A stretch of 64,000 nucleotides of DNA, taken from positions 78,073 to 142,072 of the forward strand of contig NZ_QRDZ01000027.1 in the NCBI RefSeq assembly GCF_003386235.1, given 5' to 3'. Source of the stretch: Cohnella phaseoli (GTDB lineage Bacteria > Bacillota > Bacilli > Paenibacillales > Paenibacillaceae). A program made the position numbers and the translations under genes. Numbering within the stretch: position 1 is the stretch's first letter; each line of letters starts with the position of its first letter. Below the pieces are notes generated by a model that saw only the letters and a list, made by a program, of their open reading frames with translations, was not told the origin of the DNA and did not search any database. This document shows positions 17,504 through 25,935 of the stretch, piece by piece.

Positions 17504-18205
17504 TCAATGCTTACGCAAGGCGAAACGAAGGTAATCCTTTGTCACGGCCACAGGCTGACTGCCTGTCAGGAAGCGCTGATCGCTCACCCGCCATGTGTGC
17601 GTGGATTTATCTTTTCTGCGAATATAGACGTAGTTGTAGGGGGTAGTGGCGTATATGGAGTAGCCCTTTTTTGCGCAATCCCGTAGAAATTTGACGTCCT
17701 CGCCAAGCGAGAGATTTTGGAAGCGTACATTTTTGAGAATTTCTCTCCGAAACAAGAGGGTTCCTCCTTGAACGAAGCGGACGAATTTGTTCTTTTCTTG
17801 AGGAGAGCGAATGATAAGCTTGTTGCTCGCGACCAAATAGACCAAGCACGCGTGCTTGCCTGTCACCGGACTTTTCGTGCGCAGAAGCGCTTTGACTTGC
17901 TCGTTCAGATAGTAAGGGGAATAATAATCATCGTGGTCGAATTTAGCAATGAGCGGATATTTGGCCCTGCTGATGCCGCAGTTCAAACATTGGCCTAACG
18001 AGATTTGCTCCGGAACTTGATAAACGGATACATTCGGGAGGATGGACGCTTTTTTTCTCCATTCCTGCAAATTGAGGCTGTCCTTGTTAAGGATAATAAT
18101 CAATTCTTTGCGCCTATAGCGCTGCATGCGGTAATTGTTCAAAATATTTAGGAGAAAATCAGGCTGATTCGTGCAAGTGATAATGGACACACCCGGTTTG
18201 GACAA
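17504..18205 (-). CDS. Family 2 glycosyltransferase
   Basis: About 233 residues with a GT-A fold. It begins SKPGVSIITCTNQPDFLLNI, has the nucleotide-sugar metal motif FDHDDYYSP and the acceptor-side GGTLLFRREIL followed by LGEDVKFLRDC (GED). It should transfer a sugar from a nucleotide donor to a surface glycan or glycolipid; the sugar is unknown. I favour the TTG at 18205 as start because GGAGGGG lies 8 nt upstream. The frame stays open to a TTG at 18346, which would add 47 residues without domain features and reach close to the sigma-factor promoter. Confidence 0.8.
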   Translation of the reverse strand: MSKPGVSIITCTNQPDFLLNILNNYRMQRYRRKELIIILNKDSLNLQEWRKKASILPNVSVYQVPEQISLGQCLNCGISRAKYPLIAKFDHDDYYSPYYLNEQVKALLRTKSPVTGKHACLVYLVASNKLIIRSPQEKNKFVRFVQGGTLLFRREILKNVRFQNLSLGEDVKFLRDCAKKGYSIYATTPYNYVYIRRKDKSTHTWRVSDQRFLTGSQPVAVTKDYLRFALRKH

Positions 18206-18414
18206 CGCTTTCCCCTCCGCTCGGTTACCTGGCTTTATCCTTTTATGAAATTCAAAATCAAGGGGCTTTGCTTGGGCAGAATTTGAGGGAGAGTAGCGAT
18301 ACGCAACGTTTCCGATCGTCAGGCGGCAAGGACGGAAGGCGGGCAACGACTATCACAAAAAGGTGCCTTCCATTGTCGTAGTACTAACGAATCAAGAAGC
18401 AAGGAGGATTGCCG

Positions 18415-19284
18415 ATGACAGTCGCCCAAACCTATGAGCGATACCAGTCGATGCTCTTCGGATTGGCTTATCGGATGCTGGGGATGGCTGCGGACGCGGA
18501 GGATATCGTTCAGGACGTGTTCGCTCAATATATGCAGGTCGATTCGACGGGAATTTTGAATGAGAGAGCTTATCTGGCGAAAATGACGGCGAACCGCTGC
18601 ATCAATCTGCTCAAGTCGTCTCGCCGCAAGCGGGAAACGTATGTCGGGGAGTGGCTGCCCGAACCGCTGCCCGGCGGAGAATCGGTCGCCGATCCGGCGG
18701 AGCGCCGCGACAGCATCGGTTATGCGTATGTTGTTTTGCTGCAGAAGCTTACTCCGTTGGAGAGAGCGATTTACATTCTGAAGGAGTCGCTAGGATTCGA
18801 ATATGCGGATATCGCGGGCATTCTGGATCGCACCGAGACGAGCTGCCGGAAAACGTTCAGCAGGGCAAAGGCGAAGGTAGGGGACGATTCGGCCGCACCG
18901 TTGACGGGAGAGGTGGTGAAGGATGCCAAGGAGCGCTTTGTCGATGCATTTCTTCGCGCATCGGATACGGGCAATTTCCGGCCGCTGCTCTCGTTGCTGC
19001 TCGATGATGTCGTCCTGATTACGGACGGGGGAGGCAAAGCTCGGGCAGCGATCAATCCGATCTTCGGGATCCGGCGAGTACAGGCGTTCCTCGAAGGCTT
19101 GTCCTCCAAGGGTACTTTTCAGGAGGGCTGCGAACGCATCTTTATAAATGGAGAACCGGCCGTGCTGCAACGGAAGGAAGGGCGGATTGTGAAAGTGCTG
19201 TACGCAGAATGGGAGCCGGATGGCTCCCGTATCCGCCGTCTTTATATCATCGTAAATCCGGATAAGCTGACTCGATTCACTTGA
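18415..19284 (+). CDS. ECF sigma factor, SigJ-type with SnoaL-like C-terminal domain
   Basis: A 289-residue protein. Region sigma-2 is YERYQSMLFGLAYRMLGMAA followed by DAEDIVQDVF, and sigma-4 is LGFEYADIAGILDRTETSCR. The C-terminal 110 residues form a SnoaL/NTF2-like domain (DDVVLITDGGGKARAAINPI). These SigJ/ECF41-like sigmas have no classic anti-sigma factor; the fused C-terminal domain tunes activity. They usually regulate a neighbouring carboxymuconolactone-decarboxylase-type gene, exactly the family found convergently downstream. ATG 18415 has AAGGAGG 7 nt upstream. It overlaps the convergent gene by 8 bp at the 3' ends. Confidence 0.9.
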   Translation: MTVAQTYERYQSMLFGLAYRMLGMAADAEDIVQDVFAQYMQVDSTGILNERAYLAKMTANRCINLLKSSRRKRETYVGEWLPEPLPGGESVADPAERRDSIGYAYVVLLQKLTPLERAIYILKESLGFEYADIAGILDRTETSCRKTFSRAKAKVGDDSAAPLTGEVVKDAKERFVDAFLRASDTGNFRPLLSLLLDDVVLITDGGGKARAAINPIFGIRRVQAFLEGLSSKGTFQEGCERIFINGEPAVLQRKEGRIVKVLYAEWEPDGSRIRRLYIIVNPDKLTRFT

Positions 19285-19723
19285 CGGCGCCTGGGTACAG
19301 GCCCGTGGATACGCCGATGCGATTCCATGCATTGATGACGTTAATCGCCATGATCAGGTCGATGAATTGTTTTTCGCTAAAGTGCTGACGTACGCGATCA
19401 TAGACTTCCTTAGGGACTCCGGCTTCAGACAGCTTGGTCGCGTACTCCGTCAGCTCGATCACGGCGCGTTCCTCCGCAGTAAAATGCGGCACCTCATGCC
19501 AAGCGGTCAGCAGTAGAAGCTTCTCCGCGCTTTCGCCCATGCTCAGCAGATCCTTGGCATGCATATCGATACAGTACGAGCAGTTGTTGATCTGCGAAGC
19601 GCGCAGCTTGATCCACTCGTACAGCTTGCGATCCAGCCCGCTGTTCTGAATAAATTGCTCAAGCCCGAGCATAGCCTTGTAGGCAGCCGGGTTGGCCTCG
19701 TAATGATTCATTCTAAGCTCCAT
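19277..19723 (-). CDS. AhpD/carboxymuconolactone decarboxylase-like protein
   Basis: A 148-residue protein of the CMD/AhpD-like family, with the redox CxxC motif in INNCSYCIDMHAKDLLSMGE (Cys-Ser-Tyr-Cys followed by His). The helix KLYEWIKLRASQ before it and FIDLIMAINVINAWNRIGVS near the C-terminus are typical. Such proteins are thought to act as thiol peroxidase partners or detoxifying enzymes. It is a standard companion of SigJ-type sigma factors, which supports the regulatory link. The start at 19723 follows a GGAGAG site. Confidence 0.88.
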   Translation of the reverse strand: MELRMNHYEANPAAYKAMLGLEQFIQNSGLDRKLYEWIKLRASQINNCSYCIDMHAKDLLSMGESAEKLLLLTAWHEVPHFTAEERAVIELTEYATKLSEAGVPKEVYDRVRQHFSEKQFIDLIMAINVINAWNRIGVSTGLYPGAVK

Positions 19724-19826
19724 ATTGAATCTCTCCTCACAGTCCTTTATTTGCTTACATGATTAAGACAACGAGGAAACCGGATTTGTGACACGGGGAA
19801 GCTCTCCATGAAAGTCGTCCACCACA

Positions 19827-19949
19827 CGTGCTTTATCCCCGTCATCCAACCAAAATCCGCTCCAATAGTTCCGTCACGCGTGCTTATTCCCGCCATTCAA
19901 CCAAAGTCTGCCCCAATAGAACCGCCACACGTGCTTATCCCGTCATCCC
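19827..19949. repeat. 51/52-bp tandem repeat, about 2.4 units
   Basis: Units begin CGTGCTTAT(T)CCCGnCATnCAACC at 19827, 19879 and 19930. They share the core CCAACCAAAATCCGCTCCAA. The array lies in the 414-bp gap between the CMD-like gene and the second EamA gene. A 66-residue frame through it (IPVIQPKSAPIVPSR-like) is a repeat translation and is not called as a gene. Confidence 0.7.
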
Positions 19950-20058
19950 GCAAGCTACACCTCGTCAGTAAACGCCAAACTAGCTGCCACAAAACAGGTG
20001 GAATATAACCTACAACTTGTATTATCCTTTTTTATATTGTTTTTACTTTGATCTGTGT

Positions 20059-20115
20059 GTTAACATAGAGTTAACACTGCGTTAACAAAAGTATTATCAA
20101 AAGAATTATCAAAAG
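20059..20115. promoter_or_regulatory. Helically phased GTTAAC triplet and TATCAAAAG doublet
   Basis: GTTAAC occurs at 20059, 20070 and 20081, exactly 11 bp apart. It is followed by the direct repeats TATTATCAAAAG and AATTATCAAAAG at 20092 and 20104. The array ends 22 bp before the EamA start. One-turn spacing suggests several regulator subunits binding along one DNA face. The binding factor is unknown. Confidence 0.5.
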
Positions 20116-20137
20116 GATTGAAGGCGGGGTTTCAGTC

Positions 20138-20989
20138 ATGATTGCAGTTTCTATCGTTCTCGTCTTATGCTCCGGGCTTGCGCATGCCGTTTGGAATATG
20201 TTTGCTAAGCAGAGTACGGATAAAGCGGTATTCCTATGGGCGATTTACGCTCCGTCGACCGTCGTGCTGCTGCCTGTGCTGATTAACGAGCTGGCCGGAA
20301 GCCAGTTTTCTTTGCGCGAATGGATGTTCATGGGAGCGTCGTTGGTCATGCAGAGCATTTATGCATTCCTGTTGGCGCAAACGTATAAAGCGGGGGATTT
20401 GTCGCAGGTATATCCGATTATGCGCGGAATGCCGACGCTTCTGACGCCGGCATTGGGTGTGCTGCTGCTGGGCGAATCGCTGCCGAGATGGGGATGGATC
20501 GGTATCGGCTGTATGCTGATCGGATTCGTGGTCATGGTTGGACGGCGGCAGGGGACGGGACCCTCATCGTCCGCTCGGCCGGTCCTGCTGGCACTTGGAG
20601 TCGGTTTGTGTATTACGACATATACGCTGGTCGACAAGGTGAATTTGGGGCACTTGTCTCCGCTCGCCTTGCTGGAAGTGACGAATATCGGATTTTTGCT
20701 GGGATTGACTTCATCTGTGCTGAAGCCAGGCCGGTTAAAAACGGTCATCCTGCGCCATCGCAATATTCTCTGGCTGGGGGCAATCCTGTCTCCGGGTTCA
20801 TACCTGCTGTTTCTATTCGCCGCCAGAACAGCCGACGTCTCCACGGTCGCTCCCTTGCGGGAGGTCGGGATCGTATTTGGCACGCTGTTGGGACTGCTCG
20901 TCTTGAAGGAATCACAAGGTACGCGCCGACTTGTCGCATCCGCCGCGGTCGTTACGGGGATCATGATGATCGCGATTGGCGGACACTAA
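20138..20989 (+). CDS. EamA/DMT-family transporter
   Basis: A 283-residue protein with about ten membrane helices in two EamA halves. The N-terminal LVLCSGLAHAVWNMFAKQST and GDLSQVYPIMRGMPTLLTPA, then LGVLLLGESLPRWGWIGI, are typical of the DMT superfamily. The cargo is unknown. It is a distinct paralogue of the transporter at 1594-2538, not a duplicate. Upstream lies an unusual array of phased repeats; downstream is a strong hairpin terminator. It is likely monocistronic. Confidence 0.85.
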   Translation: MIAVSIVLVLCSGLAHAVWNMFAKQSTDKAVFLWAIYAPSTVVLLPVLINELAGSQFSLREWMFMGASLVMQSIYAFLLAQTYKAGDLSQVYPIMRGMPTLLTPALGVLLLGESLPRWGWIGIGCMLIGFVVMVGRRQGTGPSSSARPVLLALGVGLCITTYTLVDKVNLGHLSPLALLEVTNIGFLLGLTSSVLKPGRLKTVILRHRNILWLGAILSPGSYLLFLFAARTADVSTVAPLREVGIVFGTLLGLLVLKESQGTRRLVASAAVVTGIMMIAIGGH

Positions 20990-21060
20990 AGCTGGATAGC
21001 CGTTGCAACCGCCACAATGAGGCTGTCCTATAAGCCAATCAAGTTGCTGTGAAAGAAATA

Positions 21061-21112
21061 CGGCGATCGCTGCAGGGGGGCTTCACCCAAGCGCGATCGC
21101 CGATTTTTTTTA
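21061..21112. terminator. Terminator with perfect 10-bp stem
   Basis: CGGCGATCGC (21061-21070) pairs perfectly with GCGATCGCCG (21093-21102), followed by a T run. It ends transcription of the EamA gene. The convergent phosphoesterase gene ends immediately beyond it, so it may serve both strands. Confidence 0.85.
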
Positions 21113-22087
21113 TTTCCGAAGCACTTGACTGGGCAAACGTCCCGTCGGCTCGTGGCGAGGTTGCTCGGCGACCGCCGAGCCGTCCGCAAGGCGAATCCAG
21201 GTGTCGAAGCTGCGTTCGCCTTCCCGCAGCGAGATGACTCTGGCTCCCGGCATAAAAGGGCGATCAAGATACGCATTTCGCGTCGTGCGTCCGTAGCAGA
21301 GACGAATGCCGCGCCATTCGCCCCAATAGTCGTTGCCGTGGTCGTGCCCGGCGAAGGTTCCCATCACGTCGCCCATCTCGATCATTGCGGCGAACACACC
21401 GGAGTTGATCCACGGGGCGCAAATGACTTCGTATCGCTCTCCGTAGCAAACCTCGAAATCCCAGACGTCGTTGTATTCGGGCAGCGGAATGTGGAAGAAG
21501 GCAAGCGCCGGCAGCGGCACGCCTCCGTTGTCATCGGTCAACCGATACGATTGCTGCGCGTACCATTCGATCTGATCCCGGCGTATCCAATCATAGAAGC
21601 CCATGCGGCTATACTCCAGCGGCGAATAGCTGCCGGAATCCAAAAAATACAGAGCCGCAGCAGCGCTCCCGTCGCTGCCTGCGACACTCAATACATAGTT
21701 GCCCGCCCCGTGGACGCCTGGAGGATTAGGCTTGGCATAATTCAACGGATAGGTAAGCTGAAGCGCGTGAAGCTGCTCCCGGGTAATTGTGCCCTCGGAG
21801 TCGTGGTTGCCGAATACGGCCGCCCACGGCGTCCCCGCCCGCTCGGGAATCTCGCAGGCGCGGCGGAATGCGCCCGCCGGGTCGGGGTGTCCGGCCGAAG
21901 CGATGACATCCCCGGTGTAGACGACCAGATCCGGGCGTTCCGCTTCCAGAATCGATAGCATCATCGCTTCCATTTCGCGCTCCGCCTCGCTGTCCTCATA
22001 GAACTCCGGGTCCGTAAACTGCACAATCTTGAAGGTTCCGTCCTCGCGAAACCGCAACGTTTTAGCCTTGGCATACCCCTGTTTCAT
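21110..22087 (-). CDS. Calcineurin-like metallophosphoesterase with altered first metal motif
   Basis: A 325-residue protein of the metallophosphoesterase superfamily. Motifs in order: FKIVQFTDPEFYED (motif I), LVVYTGDVIASAGHP (GD), AAVFGNHDSEGTI (GNHD), ALAFFHIPLPEY (His) and MGTFAGHDHGNDYW (GHDH). Motif I is normally DxH; here it reads D-P-E, so the usual His ligand is replaced by Glu. The DNA reads cleanly through this position. Activity may use a different metal geometry. No signal peptide is seen when starting at MKQGYAKAK (22087), which has GGAGCGAGG upstream; the frame extends to 22183. The substrate is unknown. Confidence 0.85.
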   Translation of the reverse strand: MKQGYAKAKTLRFREDGTFKIVQFTDPEFYEDSEAEREMEAMMLSILEAERPDLVVYTGDVIASAGHPDPAGAFRRACEIPERAGTPWAAVFGNHDSEGTITREQLHALQLTYPLNYAKPNPPGVHGAGNYVLSVAGSDGSAAAALYFLDSGSYSPLEYSRMGFYDWIRRDQIEWYAQQSYRLTDDNGGVPLPALAFFHIPLPEYNDVWDFEVCYGERYEVICAPWINSGVFAAMIEMGDVMGTFAGHDHGNDYWGEWRGIRLCYGRTTRNAYLDRPFMPGARVISLREGERSFDTWIRLADGSAVAEQPRHEPTGRLPSQVLRK

Positions 22088-22325
22088 CGGATACCTCGCT
22101 CCTCGCTTCAGTAGCATAGTCCACTCGAACAAGCCGACTTCTCCCGTTCGCACGAAGACACGCCCTAAGCATAAGAGCGGCAATTCCGCTCGTCAACCAG
22201 CGCTTCTGCATTTTCGCCAACAAGTCACATTCGTATCATTCGGAAGTCATCATCCTAGTAGTGGGCGACCTGCCGGCTTTGCAATAATAGGATCATGAGT
22301 TACGCAACGAGAGAGGATGAACCTG

Positions 22326-23306
22326 ATGGAAGCGCTTGCGACCGCCAACCGATCGAAAGCCGCGGCAGCCAAAGCCGCACCGAGCCGTGCTCGCCTGTTC
22401 CTGAGAGAAGTGAAGAGATACAGGATGCTGCTGCTTATGACGGTGCCCGGACTGGTTTACTTATTTATCAACAATTACATTCCGATGTACGGAGTCATTC
22501 TGGCCTTCAAAAACCTGAACTATGTCCAAGGCATCTGGGGCAGCCCGTGGGTTGGAATGGACAACTTCAAGTTTTTGTTCAACTCTCCGGACGCGTATTT
22601 GATTACTCGCAACACGATTTTGTACAACGTCGCTTTTATCATCGTTAACCTCGTGCTCGCTTTGACCGTTGCCCTGCTGATCAACGAGATTAAGGACAAG
22701 GTGGTCGCCCGATTTTATCAGAGTACCTTCTTGCTGCCGCACATTATCTCGATGGTCGTTGTCGCGTACCTCGTCTACAGCTTTCTGAACGCGGACAGCG
22801 GACTGGTGAATCGGCAGCTTTCCAGCTTGTTCGGCTTCGACTCCATTTCGTGGTACAACGAGCCGCAATATTGGCCGTACATTCTCGTCATCGTGAACGC
22901 CTGGAAGGGCGTCGGATTTCTCGCAATTATCTACTTCGCCGCGATTATCGGCATCGACAAGGAGTACTACGAGGCCGCCATCATCGACGGAGCCGGCAAA
23001 TGGAAACAGATGACGCGCATCACCCTGCCGTTGATCGCTCCCGTTATTATCGTCATGACGCTGCTTGCAATCAGCTCCATCATGCGCTCGGACTTTGGTC
23101 TGTTCTATCAGGTCACGATGAATTCCGGTCCGCTGATGCCAACGACCAATACGATCGACACGTTCGTCTATCGGGCGATGGTGAAGCTGGGAGACATCGG
23201 CATGTCGGCGGCCGCCGGTTTCTATCAATCCGTTGTCTGCTTCTTCTTGATCCTGAGCGCGAACTTCGCCGTCCGCAGAATCAGCAAGAACGACGCTCTA
23301 TTCTAA
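22326..23306 (+). CDS. Sugar ABC transporter permease (LplB-like)
   Basis: A 326-residue inner-membrane permease with six hydrophobic segments. The EAA loop is EYYEAAIIDGAGKWKQMTRI, followed by TLPLIAPVII, the contact site for the ATPase. The YRMLLLMTVPGLVYLFINNY start and YVQGIWGSPWVGMDNFKFLF are typical of the LplB/YtcP subgroup common in Paenibacillaceae, which transport oligosaccharides. ATG 22326 is preferred over 22317 because GAGAGG at 22311-22316 is correctly spaced for it. It is first in a set of permease, permease, binding protein, kinase and regulator. No ATPase gene is present, as usual for systems sharing an MsmX-like ATPase. Confidence 0.9.
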   Translation: MEALATANRSKAAAAKAAPSRARLFLREVKRYRMLLLMTVPGLVYLFINNYIPMYGVILAFKNLNYVQGIWGSPWVGMDNFKFLFNSPDAYLITRNTILYNVAFIIVNLVLALTVALLINEIKDKVVARFYQSTFLLPHIISMVVVAYLVYSFLNADSGLVNRQLSSLFGFDSISWYNEPQYWPYILVIVNAWKGVGFLAIIYFAAIIGIDKEYYEAAIIDGAGKWKQMTRITLPLIAPVIIVMTLLAISSIMRSDFGLFYQVTMNSGPLMPTTNTIDTFVYRAMVKLGDIGMSAAAGFYQSVVCFFLILSANFAVRRISKNDALF

Positions 23307-23326
23307 TCCAAGGAGGCGCACTGTAG

Positions 23327-24217
23327 ATGAATCGTATGAGTTTTGCGCGCGTTTCCTTCATTCATCTGTTCTTCGGAGCATTCGCGATTGCATCGTTATT
23401 TCCGTTCTTGCTGGTGTTCATGGTTTCGATTACCGACGAGAGCTCGATCGTTCAGAATGGTTATTCCATTCTGCCGAGCAAAATCAATTTCGCCGCGTAT
23501 TCCTTCCTGTTTAACGACTTTGCGCAGATTGCCCGTTCCTACGGCGTGACGATTGCGGTGACATTGATCGGAACGACCGTCAGCTTGCTGATTACGGCGT
23601 TGTTCGCCTATCCGCTGTCCCGAAGAGGGCTGCCGATGCGCCGTACGCTGTCTTTTATCCTGTTTTTTACGATGCTGTTCAGCGGCGGGATGGTCCCGTG
23701 GTATATGACCTACGTGATGACGTTCGGGCTGAAAAACACGCTGCTCGCAATGATCATCCCCGGTCTGATGCTGAGCGCCTTTAATGTCCTGCTTATGCGC
23801 AGCTTTTTCGCCAATACGATTCCGGAATCGATTGTCGAGTCGGGTACGATTGACGGGGCGGGGGAGTTTACGATCTTCCTTAAACTGATCGTACCGCTAT
23901 CGGCGCCGATCATGGCGACCATCGGACTGTTTAATCTGCTGGCCTACTGGAACGACTGGTACAACTGTATGCTTTTCATCGACAAGCCGGAGCTCATGAA
24001 CATTCAATACTTGATGACGAAGACGCTCAACAACGTGCAGTTTCTGATCATGAAGGCGGATACCTCAAGCCAGGTCGGCGATCTGATTTCCAAGATGCCT
24101 ACGGAGACGGTGCGTATGGCGCTGGCCATTATCGGCGTCGCCCCGCTGCTGCTCGCTTACCCGTTCTTCCAGAGGTTCTACATTAGCGGCATTACCAGCG
24201 GCGCTGTGAAAGGCTGA
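23327..24217 (+). CDS. Sugar ABC transporter permease (LplC/YtcP-like)
   Basis: A 296-residue second permease with six membrane spans. The EAA loop is PESIVESGTIDGAGEFTIFL, and the C-terminus ends with LLLAYPFFQRFYISGITSGA, then VKG, a hallmark of the LplC/YtcP subfamily. It pairs with the upstream permease, 20 bp away, to form the translocation channel. AAGGAGGCG precedes the start. Confidence 0.92.
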   Translation: MNRMSFARVSFIHLFFGAFAIASLFPFLLVFMVSITDESSIVQNGYSILPSKINFAAYSFLFNDFAQIARSYGVTIAVTLIGTTVSLLITALFAYPLSRRGLPMRRTLSFILFFTMLFSGGMVPWYMTYVMTFGLKNTLLAMIIPGLMLSAFNVLLMRSFFANTIPESIVESGTIDGAGEFTIFLKLIVPLSAPIMATIGLFNLLAYWNDWYNCMLFIDKPELMNIQYLMTKTLNNVQFLIMKADTSSQVGDLISKMPTETVRMALAIIGVAPLLLAYPFFQRFYISGITSGAVKG

Positions 24218-24280
24218 TAGCGCGGCTGCTCAGTTCCAATATACAGGATATACTTAATGAGACGAGAGGAATGATGGGGC

Positions 24281-25810
24281 ATGAAAAAGAAACTAATCGC
24301 CGGGGGCTCATTAGTTCTGGCGACCGCGCTGACGCTTGGTGCCTGCGGACAAAGCAATAACGGGGGAAGCCAGCCGTCCAAGGAAGCCGGAGCGTCCGGC
24401 AGTCCGTCCGCATCGGCGCCTGCATCCGCAAGCGCTGCAGGTCTGGAGCCGTACAAGCTGACGCTGGTTTATCCAGGCTCGGCCCAACGCGATATGGCTG
24501 CGGTTCAGGAGGAAATGAGCAAATATTTGACGGAGAAAATCAACGCTACCGTTGAACTGAAGCCGATCGATTGGGGCTCCTGGACCGACAAAACGAATCT
24601 GATGAAAATCTCGGGCGAAACGTTCGACTTGATTTTCACTGCGGGATGGTACGCTTATGCGCAAGACGTGTCCAAGGGACAATTCCTGGAGCTGAACGAT
24701 CTGGTCGCCAGCCACGGCAAGGATATTCCTCAGGTGCTGGGCGACGACTTTATCAAAGGGGCGCAAATTAACGGCAAGCTGTACGGCGTACCGACGAAAA
24801 AAGAGTTTGCTCAGGGCTTCGGTTTCCTGCTGAACAAGGATCTGGTCGACAAGTACAAGTTCGACATCTCCGGCGTCAAGACGCTGGAGGAGATGGAGGA
24901 AATGTTTAAGACAATCAAAGAGAACGAGCCAGACGTTGTGCCTATCGTAAGTAACCGTTTCTCCAACACTTGGCATGCGGCCAACTACGACGGCAAAATT
25001 TCCCGCGACAGCAAGGAGCTTAAAGTGGTCGACGATCTGGCGGATCCGAAATTCATCGATTTCCTCAAGCGGATGCGTCAGTGGAACTTGAACGGTTGGT
25101 TTGACAAGGACGTTGTAACTTCCGACGAGAGCGACCAAGCGATCAACATGATCAAAGCTCGCAAAGCTTTCGCCATCGGACAATCGCTGAAGCCGGGCAA
25201 GGACAAGGAAATGACCGTTACGACCGGAGTGCCGCTGGTGCAAGTGGAGACGGCGATGCCGTACACGACGACGGGCGAAGCGCAAGGCGCGATGCTGGCG
25301 ATCTCCCGTACGTCCAAAGATCCCGAGCGCGCGATGATGTTCCTGAATCTGCTGTATACCGACGCCAAGCTGCTTAATATGCTCGACTGGGGCATCGAAG
25401 GCCAGCACTACGTCAAAGTATCCGATAACGTGATCGATTATCCGGAAGGCGTCACTGCAGAGACGCAAGGCTACCCGAGTCCGGGCGGCTGGATGTTCGG
25501 CAACCAGTTCAATTCCTACCTATGGGCGAACGAAGACCCGGACAAATGGGAGCAGTTCAGCAAGTTCAACGACAGCGCGGAGCGCTCCATTGCACTAGGC
25601 TTTACATTCGACGAGACGCCGGTTAAAGCGGAGATGGCGGCGATCGGCAACGTCGAGAAGGAATTTGGAGCGGTGCTGCGCGCCGGAGCGGTCGATGTTG
25701 AGGAGACGGTCGCCAAGTTCAAGGCGAAGCGCGATGCGGCAGGCTATCAGAAAGTGCTGCAGGAAACGCAGCGGCAGCTGGATGAGTGGGCGAAAGCCAA
25801 CGGAAAATAA
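24281..25810 (+). CDS. Extracellular solute-binding lipoprotein (LplA-like)
   Basis: A 509-residue family 1 solute-binding protein. The lipoprotein signal has lipobox LGAC (Cys near residue 22), then a Ser/Ala-rich linker. The body includes SGETFDLIFTAGWYAYAQDV and the C-terminal region FTFDETPVKAEMAAIGNVEK, which resembles the DUF3502 tail of LplA proteins. It should capture an oligosaccharide for the two upstream permeases. ATG 24281 follows GAGAGGAATG. The hairpin after the gene suggests the kinase and regulator genes may have their own transcript. Confidence 0.9.
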   Translation: MKKKLIAGGSLVLATALTLGACGQSNNGGSQPSKEAGASGSPSASAPASASAAGLEPYKLTLVYPGSAQRDMAAVQEEMSKYLTEKINATVELKPIDWGSWTDKTNLMKISGETFDLIFTAGWYAYAQDVSKGQFLELNDLVASHGKDIPQVLGDDFIKGAQINGKLYGVPTKKEFAQGFGFLLNKDLVDKYKFDISGVKTLEEMEEMFKTIKENEPDVVPIVSNRFSNTWHAANYDGKISRDSKELKVVDDLADPKFIDFLKRMRQWNLNGWFDKDVVTSDESDQAINMIKARKAFAIGQSLKPGKDKEMTVTTGVPLVQVETAMPYTTTGEAQGAMLAISRTSKDPERAMMFLNLLYTDAKLLNMLDWGIEGQHYVKVSDNVIDYPEGVTAETQGYPSPGGWMFGNQFNSYLWANEDPDKWEQFSKFNDSAERSIALGFTFDETPVKAEMAAIGNVEKEFGAVLRAGAVDVEETVAKFKAKRDAAGYQKVLQETQRQLDEWAKANGK

Positions 25811-25824
25811 AATAGGTCGAGAGC

Positions 25825-25861
25825 GGGGCTGGAGCAAGTTGTCCAGCTCCTCCTTCCTTTT
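25825..25861 (+). terminator. Probable terminator after solute-binding protein gene
   Basis: GGGGCTGGA (25825-25833) pairs with TCCAGCTCC (25842-25850) with one G-U pair, followed by a pyrimidine-rich T tract. Confidence 0.6.
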
Positions 25862-25935
25862 CCCGTCGACGCGGAGTATGACATAATAACGGCATAGGAA
25901 ATCTATCTTCCACGATCCTTCGAGGAGGCCGAGCG

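Noticed and set aside
19808..20008. 66-codon frame with IPVIQPKSAPI repeats
   Set aside because: It is a translation of a 51-bp DNA repeat; the ribosome binding site is weak and there is no family.
24311..25468. 385-codon minus-strand frame inside the solute-binding protein gene
   Set aside because: It is antisense to a clear lipoprotein gene, with His/Gln/Arg-rich low-complexity content.
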